Made by a program: the position numbers and the translations under genes. Under the pieces are notes generated by a model that was given only the letters and a program-made list of their open reading frames with translations, was not told the DNA's origin and searched no databases. DNA of 64,000 nucleotides from Posidonia oceanica (Eukaryota > Streptophyta > Magnoliopsida > Alismatales > Posidoniaceae), in the NCBI GenBank assembly GCA_037176725.1, contig JAZBRS010000011.1, forward strand, positions 7,254,001 through 7,318,000, read 5' to 3'. Below, piece after piece: positions 46,796 to 57,990 of this stretch (position 1 is its first letter; each line of letters opens with the position of its first letter).

Positions 46796-46911
46796 GCGTC
46801 CAACGTTGGACGCACCATCTGAAGCGTATAACGATCAACAGAGGGATGTTGGCCGCCTGACATCACACGTCTTACGTTATAAGGGCCATATTGAGCGTCT
46901 TACGTTTTAAC
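46796..46911. repeat. Dyad cluster 1 (GCGTNNAACG motif)
   Basis: Contains the perfect 18-bp palindrome GCGTCCAACGTTGGACGC (46796-46813), GCGTATAACG (46824-46833), ACGTCTTACGTTAT and GAGCGTCTTACGTTTTAA. It lies 180-300 bp past the end of PMD gene 3. Confidence 0.75.
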
Positions 46912-47089
46912 TGTGACTTAAACTGCAGATTTTTGACAGAGGGCCTTTGATCAAATATCAAAGCCACCAGGGAGTATTTCTAAACTCAGAATAATTCAAA
47001 ACACATGAACAAGGATGAAAAATGAGATATATGTATTAATTCCCTTGAAAAGATACATGGTCCCCAAAAATAAAAATTACAATGATTGC

Positions 47090-48435
47090 CTATCTAACCA
47101 TCTTCTTCCTTTTCCTGCGCAGCACACCCATCGCTTCAACCCACTCCTCGAGCTTGGGCAGTAGCTTTGAATACCACTTCCAGTGCGCATCCTCCCATGG
47201 TAGGCCGTAAGTCGAAGGAGCAGTTGATGGCCCCTCTGAATCATCATGGCGGTCCAAAGACAACCAGAGAGCCCGAATGTAGTACACCATTACTGCATCA
47301 GATGGAAGATTGCGCTCCCGAACCCGAATACGAGGAATAAAGCTCAGCCGAGGTGGCACCCCTTTCTTCTGCCCCACCATCTCGAAGCAGCGATGGGAGT
47401 TGTACATTACAAAGTGGGTGGACCCTATCAGCTCCAGCTCAACTGAAGAACCTCGCGCTTGGTGCTTATGAGAAAGGGATGTGGAAGGCATGGAAATGTC
47501 AATAGGGGCAGCAGACAAAGAGCAAACCCTTTCCTCAATCAAATCTGTCTTCACAGGCCCAAGCCTCGGGAAATGGACCTGCAGCCACTTGGAAAGAAGG
47601 AAAGGAGAGCCTACAAAATCCCCTCCGGTGGAAACGCTGGTTAAGCCAAGATATGTGGCAGCAAGAATGGCCACTGAGGGAGAGCGCTAGAAATACTCAG
47701 TAAGGCCTATCAAGAACTCAGTATGATAGACATCCAAGGAGAAATCTTTGGTGACAAATAAAGTGAGGCCTCCAATCAGTAAATGCAGACACACCAACAG
47801 CTGATCCTGAGAGGCAGATTCCTCAATTCGCCGAAAGCTGAAGTACAAATGCACCAAGTTGAGTCTGCGACCTTTGATCACTGGGAAGGTATGCGGAAGG
47901 GTGAAGATACGGTCTATATATGTTTGCATATCTGTTGTTCCATACGGCAATGGGAAGTCAATATCTGGTTGGGTCGCTCCAATCTGAGTTACACCTAGCA
48001 GGCCGTGAACATCCTCTACTACGATTGTCGCCTCACAGCCCCTAAAGAAGAAAGTATGAGTCTCAGGACTCCAGAAGGCATATGAGGCATGAAGTAGGGG
48101 CCAATCCAAGTTTGTGCCCAACAAATCCAGAAGTCCATCAAAGCACGTACGAGCCAAAATAAATTTCCTCTCTCGAGCCTAGAGCACAAAATCCTTCACT
48201 CAAGTGGAGTAGTAGGGGAAGTCATTATCAAAGCAAGGTGTCTTGGTAAAATTGAGGATTTCCTGCAAAAAAATTCAGAAGCATGAGGAACAAAGGAATG
48301 TGAGGGGACCAATGAAGAGGATCATACCTTCCCTGTCTTGATAAGGGACATCATGTGCCCTTCAATCTCTTCCAAAGGTTTTACGACCCCCTTCTTGTTG
48401 TGCATGAAGACATTGGGGACTGAGCTAGAAGCCAT
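47090..48435 (-). pseudogene. PMD gene 3 (plant mobile domain), antisense, one intron
   Basis: Aminotransferase-like plant mobile domain protein; members occur in MULE transposons, Tat-type elements and as host MAIN-like genes, with no settled biochemical activity. Exon 1 is 48435-48328 (36 codons from MASSSVPNVFMHN), the intron 48327-48263 is 65 bp with GT...AG, and exon 2 runs to the stop at 47090. Domain signatures: ARTCFDGLLDLLG, FWSPETHTFFFRGCEA and VEDVHGLLGVTQ, with a basic tail RRKRKKMVR. Three in-frame stops (about 48220, 48180 and 47689-47687) are each one transition from Trp or Gln. The frame is otherwise open, so it decayed recently. A dyad cluster lies upstream (48651-48801). Confidence 0.8.
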
Positions 48436-48650
48436 GAAAGCAAAAGAGAGGGAAGAAAGAAGCACAAATTAGGAAGAAATCAGTAGAGAGAAAAAGGAGC
48501 AAGTATGCATGAAAATCAAAGGGATGGCCAAGCTTTTATAAGCACAGGAGGATCGTCAGAAATCTTTAACGCGGACATTGAGAAAATTTCGCAAGCATTC
48601 CAAAAGATTAGACAAGAACAGGAAAGGAAAGAAAAGTTTCTGGGCTCGCT

Positions 48651-48801
48651 TCGTTGTACGCGAGACGGTGCGCGTTCAACATTAGCCACGTTATTCGAGG
48701 CATATAACGTTTAAAGTAGCTACCGGCATTGGACGCAGACATTGAAGCGGATAACGATGGCTGCAGTAGATGAGGTGTATAACGTTTTATCAGTGACTTA
48801 A
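48651..48801. repeat. Dyad cluster 2 (between PMD genes 2 and 3)
   Basis: Contains CGTTGTACGCG, GCGTTCAACATTAGCC, CATATAACGTTTAA, TTGGACGCAGACATTGAAGC, GGATAACGAT and ATAACGTTTTATCAGTGACT. The last matches ACGTTTTAACTGTGACTTAA of cluster 1 at 18 of 20 positions. About 220-360 bp upstream of the ATG of PMD gene 3. Confidence 0.75.
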
Positions 48802-49262
48802 GTTACTGAACTTGGCTGGATTGCCCCCTGATCCCTGATTGAGTTGCATGTGCCCGTTTTGCCCATTCCAGAGGTTTAACTAAGTTGAAATACACGTGTG
48901 AGCATTGGTTTCATATTTTTTGGACATCCGGCCAATCGGAATCTCTGGTTGCTCATTTCATCAAGTAAATGGCTCGTTAAGGCGTCGGCGACTTCAAAAT
49001 TCAATTCTTAAGCTTCCAGGTGAAATCTTTCCTTATAACTATGTCATTTACATACTATTTCACTTGAATATGCTGGTTTCAAGTTAATTTGAATTAAGGG
49101 CCATTATTTTACCATATTGGTCACTTAAGCTCACTTTAGCTTTGAGAAAGGTAATTTAAAAGAAGTATTTGACAAGTTTACTGAGTGTGCAGAAATCTAT
49201 ATCATTTCAAATTATACAATTGTTTTACAAAGTCACCGGGACATACCCCTAAAGTACAAAAG

Positions 49263-52200
49263 CTAGGGAGCACTCTCTCCCTCACCCTCAGGAGTCGAAG
49301 CTGGAGCTGGAGTAGGAGCTGGAGAAGGGGCAATAGGGGGACGAGGCGACTGTCGAACCGAAACACCTGATGGGGCCCTAGAAACAGATCGAGAACAGTG
49401 GCTGCCCGACTGGCTGCTCGGTACAGAAGGAACACACTCCCCAAGCCTGGCACCAGCTGAAAAAGCAAACCTCCGGTAAGCTGGGAGATAACGCTCGCCG
49501 TGCCCTAAGAAGAGAAGCAGCCCAAAATATCAGATATAAGCAAGGACATGGAAGACATAAAGAAGCACTGAATTAAATTATACCACCTGAGATCGAGCAA
49601 TCTCAGTGTCCCTATCAGCCACCTGCTGCTCCAGCTCCCGAATCCGAGCACTGCTAGCAACGATTGTCCCCTCTAGCTCCTCTAACCTCCCGACAGAGCT
49701 GGCGGCTATGAAGTCACCAGCCCGCTCCCTCAGCTCGCCCTCTAGATAAGCGACCTACAAGTAATGGCGTCAGGACCAAGGGGATTTCAAAAGTAGAAAC
49801 AAAATGAAAGTATATTTACCTTCTCCTGGAGATGGGAGATCTCCTCTGAGCGGTCCAAAGGAGGAGCGCTGCTAGTCGAAGGCTGAAAAGGAGGATTCAA
49901 GTCAGTTGCAATTCATAGCCAAACTACGAAAGCTACTTGTGAAAAATACCTGAGAGGCAGAGGCCCGTAGACGGTCAATCTCCCCGGTGAGAACGGAGAG
50001 CTGCTGGGTCAAATGGCGCTCCTGCTGAGCCCGCTCATCAGCCGCCTTGAGCTGCAAAAGAAAGAAAGCCAGTTAGCCAAATTGAATTAACAGTCTACAA
50101 AATGAAATTCAAAAGCTCACCGCTATCTCCAGCTGGGTTCGAGAAGACTGGACCTCCTCCAACAGGGCCGCACGGGAAACCACCGCCTCCCCGGGATCTG
50201 TGTCCCCCAAAGGAAGGTTCCTGCTCCCAAGGAAGTGGGACCGGTGGAAGATCATCAGAGAGGAAAACTCCCGGTCTACCCACTTAGCCCACTCCGCCTC
50301 GTCCTCCTCTGTAGCATCCGTCGGAGCGGGGGAACCACGACGGGCCCAGTCTAGGAGCTGTGGGCTGTAGACGTCCACCCAATGGCGAGCACAGCTGCCC
50401 CCGCCGCGTGTCTCTCGCCAAACTCGGTGAGGAGGAGGTGAAGGCTGAACCTGCCAGTGCCCTAACTGTCGTAGTGCCCTACCAATCTGCTGGAAGTGGC
50501 AGTGGTTCCAACAATGGATCCATACGTCTTGGTCGAAAATAGCCCGATCACGGGCAATCTCGCGGACGTCCGCATGCTCTCCCTCAGCATAGGGATGCCA
50601 AACCACCTGAAAAGAGCAATACATGTCAGCAAGCAGCATAAACAAATAAATAGAAGCTGAAATTAAAAGAAACAAGTTACCTGAGCCGGGACAAGGAGCT
50701 CGAAAAGTAGACGACCGACATAGCGGTTGTCATCTACAGGCTCGAGGGCCTGCTCGGCAGCAGCCCAAAACAGTCCCCGAGGAAAGGGGACACCGGTAGG
50801 AGGAACTGGAGGAGGGGCAGGGCGCAGAAAGGCGAAGTGGTCCCACGTCCACATCTGCACGCAAAACAAGGAAGCTGTTAGCAAGAATATAATATCCAAT
50901 ACAAGCTTAAATATGTAGATTACCTGAAGGAAAGGCAGGTTCCTGCCCAGTTGGCGAGAACTACCGTCGGTGAAGCGGAATAAGGTGGAGTACAGGTGCG
51001 CCAAGCTCATTGCACCCCAAGCGTACTCTCCCATACGCTCCAGGTCCGCCAAAAGGGGAAGGAAACACGCCGAGAGCTTCGAGGAGGAGTGCGAGAAGAG
51101 CACCTCCCCAAACAACACCAGGAGGAAGGCCCGTAGCTGCTGGTCAGCCTCCACACCTGGTCCATCAACTGTCTCTTCCAGCTCACTCACCCGGCGAACC
51201 GCGGAAGTGATTACCACGAGCTGCTCTCTGCTCATGGCTAACTGGTGTCCAACAAGCTCCTATACCAAAACCGAGTAGCTCGGGCGCACCCTCCCTATCA
51301 CTGGTCTGCCCGTAACCCGGAGACCAGTCAGCCGCGCCATGTCCTCAAGGGAGAGGACAAACTCACCCGCCCGCATAATGATCGAGCTCGTCCGAAAGCT
51401 CCACTGCTCTACAACCGCCTCTAGAAACATCGGACGGAAGGGAAAGTCCGGGATGGACAAGAAATGCCCAAATCCCATCCGATCTAGACGCTCCTGCTGG
51501 AAAGAAGCCAACAAAGTGTAGGACCGGTGGACCTGACCCTAGTAGCAGCGGGTCACGGCCAGTGCTCGACTCTACAAGTAAGCAGGAGAACTATCAGTCG
51601 AGATGAAATAATTGAACAAAATAAGGAGAAAAGAACGAAAATTGTATACCTGCCCCTTGGAAGCCAGTGTGGCAGTGGCGTACTCTGAGCGGGATGCGTC
51701 TCTACGTGGTCCCGACGCCTGCACCTCATCTCTGAGGATCTACTCCCGCCAGTAGTCCAGGGGATCCTTCGCAACGCCCTCCGCCTCCCGTCGGACGAAG
51801 TCAACCATGTTTCGCCACTAGCCGTCGTCCTCGCCAAACTACGCAAGGAAGGGGTCAACTGGCCTCGCCTCGGGTACTTCCGAGGGCCCCGCCTCGTCAA
51901 GGCTGACCTCAGGCCTCGCCTCTGAGACTATCTTCTCTGAATCCTCCAAACTGAAGGAAGTGCTGGAACCGGAGACTGCCTCCGCAGTCATCTCACCGGC
52001 CTCCCCGGAACCAGAGCCCTCCCCCATGGTGGCCTCACTGGCCGTCGCCTCCGCCTCCACGGCATCGTCACCAACCACCACCTTGGTCTCCGCGGAACCA
52101 CCCACAGCAGCCCCCGTCTCTGCTCCCGCAGCCTCAGCATCACCACCGGAAGTCGCCCCGGGCATTGCCACGGCACCCCGGCCTCCACCATGCCTGCCAC

Positions 52201-52484
52201 ACCCACCTCAGCCTCCAGGGCCACCGCAGCAGCCAGCCCAGGCACAGCAGCCGCCGACCCAGGCGCAGCAGCCACCGAGCACGCCCCTGCAGTCGTCGAG
52301 CTCGCCCCCACCGGCGACCCCCCGCCTGCCACGCCCTCGCCGGCGCTTCCCACTGCCCTCGCCGCCATTTCCCGCACAACAGCACCGCCAGCCGACGCCT
52401 CCGCCACCGCCTCGCCGAAGGGAGAAGGCTGGTCCTTGCCCGTTTGGCCGTCCTAGTGTAGAACTGTGATATTTGCCTCTCCAT
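49263..52484 (-). pseudogene. PMD gene 2 (plant mobile domain plus coiled coil), antisense, 8 exons
   Basis: Exons on the - strand: 52484-51650, 51571-50934, 50854-50681, 50606-50121, 50051-49950, 49882-49820, 49754-49587, then about 49510-49263. All seven introns are 65-80 bp with GT...AG. The start at 52484 (MERQISQFYTRT) is tentative. An Ala/Gly/Glu-rich N-terminus with two likely frame slips follows. The PMD core is GEFVLSLEDMARLTGLRVTG and FRPMFLEAVVEQW (about 51300-51470). Later exons give WTWDHFAFLRP and RALRQLGHWQVQP. A coiled coil (RAALLEEVQSSRTQLEIA, QQERHLTQQLSVLTGEIDRL) and a Pro/Ser-rich tail end the protein. Stops near 51835, 51815, 51745, 51540 and 51258 suggest a pseudogene. 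Exon 8 is the least certain. Confidence 0.72.
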
Positions 52485-52590
52485 GTTCGCCGGAATGAGG
52501 AAGAAGGTCGCCGGAATGGTTGCTGTCGCTGAAGAAGAAGAGGGGAAGAAACCAGATGGCCACCCGCGGCGTAGGACGAGGGTTTTATAT

Positions 52591-52752
52591 CTTTTAACGT
52601 TGTACGCGTGAATCCCAACGTCCAACGCTTCAGGAAGAAAGGATGTTATACGCGCCCTATTACGCGTTCAACGTTTTGCGAGTTAAAACGTTAGCCGTTG
52701 GCTTTTTAGCGTATAACATTGGACGCTCCATTTTGAGCGTACAACGCTTTAA
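52591..52752. repeat. Dyad cluster 3 (between PMD genes 1 and 2)
   Basis: Contains TTAACGTTGTACGCG, CCAACGTCCAACGC, GCGTTCAACGTTTTGCG, AAAACGTTAGCCGTTGGC, GCGTATAACATTGGACGC and GAGCGTACAACGC. The 28 bp around TTGGACGCTCCATTTTGAGC match cluster 1 at 23 positions. It ends about 105 bp before the ATG of PMD gene 2 and begins about 110 bp past the end of PMD gene 1. Confidence 0.75.
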
Positions 52753-52864
52753 GTTGAAGGAAGTGTTCTGAATTCTGATATTCTCATTCAATTCATACAA
52801 ATTCATTTAATATGGACCAAAGAGACGAAATAAATTTTATTGATGATAAATGATACATTTCTAA

Positions 52865-54215
52865 CTACATCTTCTGTCTTTTTGAAGGGAATTCAATAAA
52901 CAATTTAGGACACACGCTCTCGTACCAAGCATCATAAGTTGCAAGAGAAATGGCTTCACGGTCCACATTCGAGTTCTCCCATGCAGAAAGAACTCAGTTT
53001 CGTCCCTTCCCGTCCCAAGTACCAGCCTGATAGAAGACCTAGATGATGTCCCCAGGAGTGTCTCTCAAGTGTGAGAGAATCATATCAGAGAAGTGCGGCA
53101 AGGGAGGTATAGCCCGAGGAGTACCCAGCATTGAGAAGCAGCGCTGAGGGTTATACCGCACAAACTCGGTCACCCCAATCAGCGTTAGGAAATACTCCGA
53201 GTCAGACACTGTCCTGAAAGACGAAGGGGGACTAAAGGAATCCATCTGGGATTTGACCTCATAGGCGCATAGGCGGCGGATGAGCTCCTCCAAGGGAAGG
53301 CTAGCATCAAAAGTAGGTAGAAGAAAGTGCTCCTCCAGCCAGCGCAGAACTAGGAACGGTGAGCCAAAGAATGGCCCCCTGAGGCAGGCACTGAATAAGC
53401 CCCGGATGGTAGAGGCAAAACAGACTGACTCAAACACTTCTCCGGGTTGTGCACGCAGATACACATGAGCTCGACATGGTAGGCACTAATAGTCAGAGCT
53501 TCATTCGGGAAAAGCACTAGTCCCACGATCAGAATGAAGATGCATTCCAAGCAAGAAGCCTCAGAGCGGATGCTGTCGCGCTGTTTCCAAAAAAATTTCC
53601 ACAAAGATGAGAGTTTGATACAGCCATCCAGCATCAAGTCCTCTGGCACAACAACAAAGCCGAAGATGCACTTTAAGAGAGAGAAAGAACCTACCACCCT
53701 GATTGGCAGAAGGTAGGCATCCCTACAGTAAATGGATGGGTCGGCATGCCGAGTACCTAGGAGGGCGCTCACCTCCTCCAAGAGAATGGTCAATTCCCCA
53801 AAAGAAGAAAAGAACGTATGAGTCAAGGGATTCCACAGCCCGCAGAGGCCGAAGAGCGCCTTCTAGTCAAGAGACTGCCGCAGCTGGCGAAGAGCCTGAC
53901 AGAGACCAGCCTCCTCCAAGCGTTCCCGGTACTTCTTCAAAGCCCAAGAGCGGAATTGTTGAACCCAGTCCAACTGATAGGCTTTCGAGTCCCGATCGTT
54001 GTTGGCAGAAGATAGGGGCTATAAAGTAAAGAAAAATCAGCAGAAGTACGAGAATGGGAATAGGCGGAAAAGATGAAAACAGGGAGTACCTTCTCATGCA
54101 CCAACAGGTTCGTCAAATGGTTGGGTATGGCCTCCAGTCGGAGCTGCACCATGTCAGAAGGAGAGGACAAGACGGCCACTTGGAAAGCATGACATGGGAT
54201 ATCACTCAAATCCAT
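52865..54215 (-). pseudogene. PMD gene 1 (plant mobile domain), antisense, one intron
   Basis: Exon 1 is 54215-54090 (MDLSDIPCHAFQ ... LLVHEK), the intron 54089-54019 is 71 bp with GT...AG, and exon 2 runs to the TAG at 52865 (ending FPSKRQKM). PMD signatures are LFGLCGLWNPLTHTFF, GELTILLEEVSALLG and GSPFLVLRWLEEHFLLP. Its layout (short first exon, one intron, basic C-terminus) parallels PMD gene 3, so the two look like diverged duplicates. Damage: a TAG where Trp is usual near 53863, one frame slip near 53465, and stops near 53037 and 52989. Function cannot be stated beyond the domain family. Confidence 0.78.
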
Positions 54216-54430
54216 GAGGAGAAGCACAAGCCCTAGCAAGCAAAAATCAATAAGGGAAGGAAGATAAATGTTTGAACTATAAGATTCAAGCCAAGAGGAG
54301 GTCTAATATAGGCCGTGGAGCCTTCATCGGAATGGAAACCCATGGAAAATTGGAAATTTACTGCCAAAATGGCGGTGCCCGAATAGGAAAGACAGCAGCC
54401 TATCTCACGACATTATATGCGGCCGTAATG

Positions 54431-54496
54431 CCATCCAACGTTAGCCGCGATGCTTCAAGCGTCCAACATTGAACGCTAACAATCAAGCGTCCAACG
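54431..54496. repeat. Dyad cluster 4 (upstream of PMD gene 1)
   Basis: Contains CATCCAACGTTAGCCGCG, CTTCAAGCGTCCAACATTG, AACGCTAAC and CAAGCGTCCAACGAG, about 215-280 bp upstream of the ATG of PMD gene 1. Confidence 0.7.
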
Positions 54497-54515
54497 AGTC
54501 AAAGCAGAATTGAGA

Positions 54516-54600
54516 GCAGAAAAGAAAGATCCCCGGAGCATAACCGAGACACCAAAGCAAAGATCCCTGGAGCACAACCGAGTCAACAAAGCAAGCTAAG
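54516..54600 (+). repeat. 34-bp repeat, two outlying copies
   Basis: AAAGATCCCCGGAGCATAAC-type units identical in kind to the array at 55995-56710. The 44-bp array lies between, as if it had been inserted into the 34-bp array. Confidence 0.8.
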
Positions 54601-55980
54601 CCAAAAGTATCCTTTCCAACTCCCTTGGGTCTTCCCCTAGGCATGTCATGTTTGTTTTCGACTCCCTTGGGTCTTCCCCTAGGCACGTCATGTTTTTATT
54701 TTCGACTCTCTTGGGTCTTCCCCTAGGCACGTCATGTTTTTATTTTCGACTCCGTTGGGTCTTCCCCAAGGCACGTCATGCTTTTACTTTCGACTCCCTT
54801 GGGTCTTCCCCTAGGCACGTCATGTTTTTATTTTCGACTCCGTTGGGTCTTCCCCAAGGCACGTCATGCTTTTACTTTCGACTCCCTTGGGTCTTCCCCT
54901 AGGCACGTCATGTTTGTTTTCGACTCCCTTGGGTCTTCCCCTAGGCACATCATGCTTTTATTTTCGACTCCCTTGGGTCTTCCCCTAGGCACGTCATGTT
55001 TTTATTTTCGACTCCCTTAGGTCTTCCCCTAGGCATGTCATGTTTGTTTTCGACTCCCTTGGGTCTTCCCCTAGGCATGTCATGTTTGTTTTCGACTCCC
55101 TTGGGTCTTCCCCTAGGCACATCATGTTTTTATTTTCGACTCCCTTGGGTCTTCCCCTAGGCACGTCATGTTTTTATTTTCGACTCCCTTGGGTCTTCCC
55201 CTAAGCATGTCATGTTTTTTATTTTCGACTCCCTTGGGTCTTCCCCTAGGCATGTCATGTTTGTTTTCGACTCCCTTGGGTCTTCCCCTAGGCACGTCAT
55301 GTTTTTATTTTCGACTCCCTTGGGTCTTCCCCTAGGTACGTCATGTTTTTATTTTCGACTCCCTTGGGTCTTCCCCTAGGCACATCATATTTTTACTTTC
55401 AACTCCCTTAGGTCTTCCCCTAGGCACGTCATGTTTTTATTTCCAACTCCCTTGGGTCTTCCCCTAGGCACGTCATGCTTTTATTTTCGACTCCCTTGGG
55501 TCTTCCCCTAGGCATGTCATGTTTGTTTTTGACTCCCTTGGGTCTTCCCCTAAGCATGTCATGTTTTACTTTCGACTCCCTTTGGTCTTCCCTTGGGCAC
55601 GTCATGTTTTTATTTCGACTCCTTTGGGTCTTCCCCTAAGCATGTCATGTTTGTTTTCGACTCCATTGGGTCTTCCCCTAGGCACGTCATGTTTTATTTT
55701 TGACTCCCTTGGGTCTTCCCCTAGGCACGTCATGCTTTTACTTTCGACTCCCTTGGGTCTACCCCTAGGCATGTCATGTTTGTTTTTGACTCCCTTGGGT
55801 CTTCCCTTAGGCATGTAATGTTTTTATTTTCGACTCCCTTAGGTCTTCCCCTAGGCACGTCATGTTTTTAGTTTCGACTCCCTTAGGTCTTCCCCTAGGC
55901 ATGTCATGTTTTTATTTTCGACTCCCTTGGTCTTCCCCTAGGCATGTCAGGTTTTTATTTCCGCCTCCCTTGGGTAATCC
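54601..55980 (+). repeat. Tandem array, 42-44-bp unit, about 31 copies
   Basis: Unit: GACTCCCTTGGGTCTTCCCC then TAGGCACGTCATG and a T-rich linker (TTTTTATTTTC, 44-bp form, or TTTGTTTTC, 42-bp form). Copies are very similar, implying recent expansion. On the - strand each unit reads PRGRPKGV, an AT-hook-like peptide. Only the 42-bp form keeps frame, so long frames are short-lived. Confidence 0.95.
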
Positions 55981-55989
55981 CCTCGGCAA

Positions 55990-56710
55990 ACCCATCAAAG
56001 AAAGATCCCTGGAGCATAACCGGGACACCAAAGCAAAGATCCCCGAAGCACAACCGAGATAACAAAGCAAATCAATCAAAGAAAGATCCTCGGAGCATAA
56101 CCGAGATAACAAAGCAAATCAATCAAAGAAAAATCCCTGGAGCATAACCGGGACACCAAAGCAAAGATCCCCGGAGCATAACCGGGATAATAAAGCAAAT
56201 CAATTAAAGAAAGATCCCCGGAACATAACCGGGACACCAAAGCAAAGATCCCCGGAGCACAACCGGGATAACAAAGCAAACCAATCAAAGAAAGATCCCT
56301 AGAGCATAACCGGGACACCAAAGCAAAGAACCCTGAAGCATAACTAGGACACCAAAGAAAAGATCCTCGGAGCACAACCGGGATAACAAAGCAAACCTAC
56401 CAAGGAAAGATCCCCGGAGCATAACCGGGATACCAAAGCAAAGATCCCTGGAGCATAACCAGGATACCAAAGCAAAGATCCCCAGAGCATAACCGGGACA
56501 TCAAAGCAAAGAACCCCGGAGTCTAACCGTGACATCAAAGCAAACCTTGGAGCACAACCGGACAAACAAAGCAAGCCAATCAAAAGCAGGTGCCCCGGAG
56601 CATGACCGGACAAACAAAGCAACCCCGGAGCACAACCGGATAAAGAAAGCAAAATCAATCAGTAGAAAGAACCCCGGAGCATAACCGGGTCAACAAAGCA
56701 AAGCCAATGG
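55990..56710 (+). repeat. Tandem array, 34-bp unit, about 21 copies
   Basis: Unit AAAGATCCCCGGAGCATAAC followed by CGGGACACCAAAGC. Each unit holds a short hairpin (CCCGG ... CCGGG). Variants alternate with a spacer AAATCAATCAAAG. Frames on the - strand (about 55912-56658) are repeat translations. Confidence 0.9.
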
Positions 56711-57090
56711 TATTAGTGAACCCCCTGTTCACTAACTCCCAAGTCAGAAGATGATGGTCCCCATCGAGAATGTAGGCGGCATTCAATGAAAGGACACTTG
56801 ATTCTGACGAATAACGCCAACGGTATTGATGGACTCATCGCTCATTGATTTCGGGTCACGAGATGACGATCTCTGTCGAAAATGTAGGCAAGATTCAATG
56901 AAAGGACACCCAATTGTGACGAATAGAGCCAATGCGATCGGCAGAGAAGAGATCATTTCCCCTTTTGCTTGGGAGCATCATGGGCCTCTCGCTCACCAAC
57001 CCGCGTATCATGAGACGACGGTCCCCTAGGAGAGTGTAGGCTACACTCGAGGAAAGGGCACCTGATCATGACAAATTGCATTCACGCATG
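56711..57090 (+). repeat. Tandem array, about 115-140-bp unit, three copies
   Basis: Recurring order: CCAAYGGTATT, a CACTRACTC segment, GAGATGACGRTC, AATGTAGGC, TCAATGAAAGGACAC and GACGAATA. Strongly diverged between copies. Confidence 0.7.
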
Positions 57091-57310
57091 TGTCAATCCG
57101 CCTTGGGTGGTGAGAAAAATTCTTGAGCCAACCCGGTATACAAATTAAAGTCGGCGATGATGGAGGAACCTCATTACCTAGGGTCATGCATTGCATATCA
57201 TGACCCCTTTTGCATTCCCGTCAGCACGCATCCATGCATAGCACATTGTACTGCATTCGCATTGTACTGCATTCGCAGTGAGTGGTCGTCGGAATCATTA
57301 GCCATCCATC

Positions 57311-57545
57311 CTTTTAGTTTGACCCCACGGGCCACCCCCGCGGCATGTCTTTTAGTTTGACCCCTGTGGGCCATCCTCATAACATGTCTTTTAGTTTGAC
57401 CCCCACGGGCAATCCCCGTGGCATGTCTTTTAGTTTGACCCCCGCGGGCCATCCCCGTAGCAGCGTCCTTTAGTTTGACCCCCGCGGGCCATCCCCGTGG
57501 CATGTTGTTAGTTTGTTCCCCTTGGGCAATCCCCTTGGCCGTGTT
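57311..57545 (+). repeat. Tandem array, about 39-bp unit, six copies
   Basis: Unit AGTTTGACCCCCGCGGGCCA then TCCCCGTGGCATGTCTTTT. Unit length is a multiple of three, so the - strand stays open as a GMARGGQTKRHAT peptide repeat. Confidence 0.85.
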
Positions 57546-57679
57546 TCCTTAGCCGACCCTCTTTGTGTCCCATCCAAGTCTGGTGGCAGCAGGCATTGGA
57601 TTTCATTTAGGACCCTTAGGTAGCACCACACGGGGGTATCGTCTCGCCTTGTAGATAGCTTCGTGCCAAAGCCATCTTT

Positions 57680-57693
57680 AAGGAGGGGCAATT
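57680..57693 (+). other. Polypurine tract
   Basis: AAGGAGGGGCAATT directly before TGTAGATACC; the expected plus-strand primer of the element. Confidence 0.8.
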
Positions 57694-57908
57694 TGTAGAT
57701 ACCCCGTTTTGGCACTCCCTTCATGTTAGGATAGTCTCTTGCATTAGGTCGCTCTTACAAGCCCTCCACCCATTTCTGAATCTCATTTGAGCCAAATGTT
57801 CCTCTCAAGTCCAAAATGCTATACCTTTCTAAGCCCCAAATGTTGGCAACCTAAGTGTTCTTCACGTCCTTACCAAATTTGGAAGTTAAATTGATTAAGG
57901 GTGTTGTC

Positions 57909-57990
57909 CGCTGGCTTCTCAGCGTACAACGTTGACCGCTGGTTTTCCAGCAGCTAACGTTGGCCACTGGCTTTCCAGCGTCCAACGTGG
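57909..57990 (+). repeat. Dyad cluster 5 in LTR U3: three hairpin units
   Basis: Three units of about 28 bp in tandem, each a CTGG/CCAG hairpin followed by an AACGTT-type joint: GCTGGCTTCTCAGCGTACAA, GCTGGTTTTCCAGCAGCTAA, CTGGCTTTCCAGCGTCCAAC. Unit order is more regular here than in clusters 1-4. Confidence 0.75.

Noticed and set aside
51960..52469. 169-residue Pro-rich + strand frame
   Set aside because: Antisense shadow of the Ala/Gly-rich N-terminus of PMD gene 2.
54648..55818. + strand frames with repeated LPLGTSCFYFRLPWVFP peptides
   Set aside because: Translations of the 44-bp array in changing frames.
54601..56710. CRISPR-like array
   Set aside because: Units are contiguous, with no unique spacers, and the genome is a plant nuclear one; these are ordinary tandem repeats.
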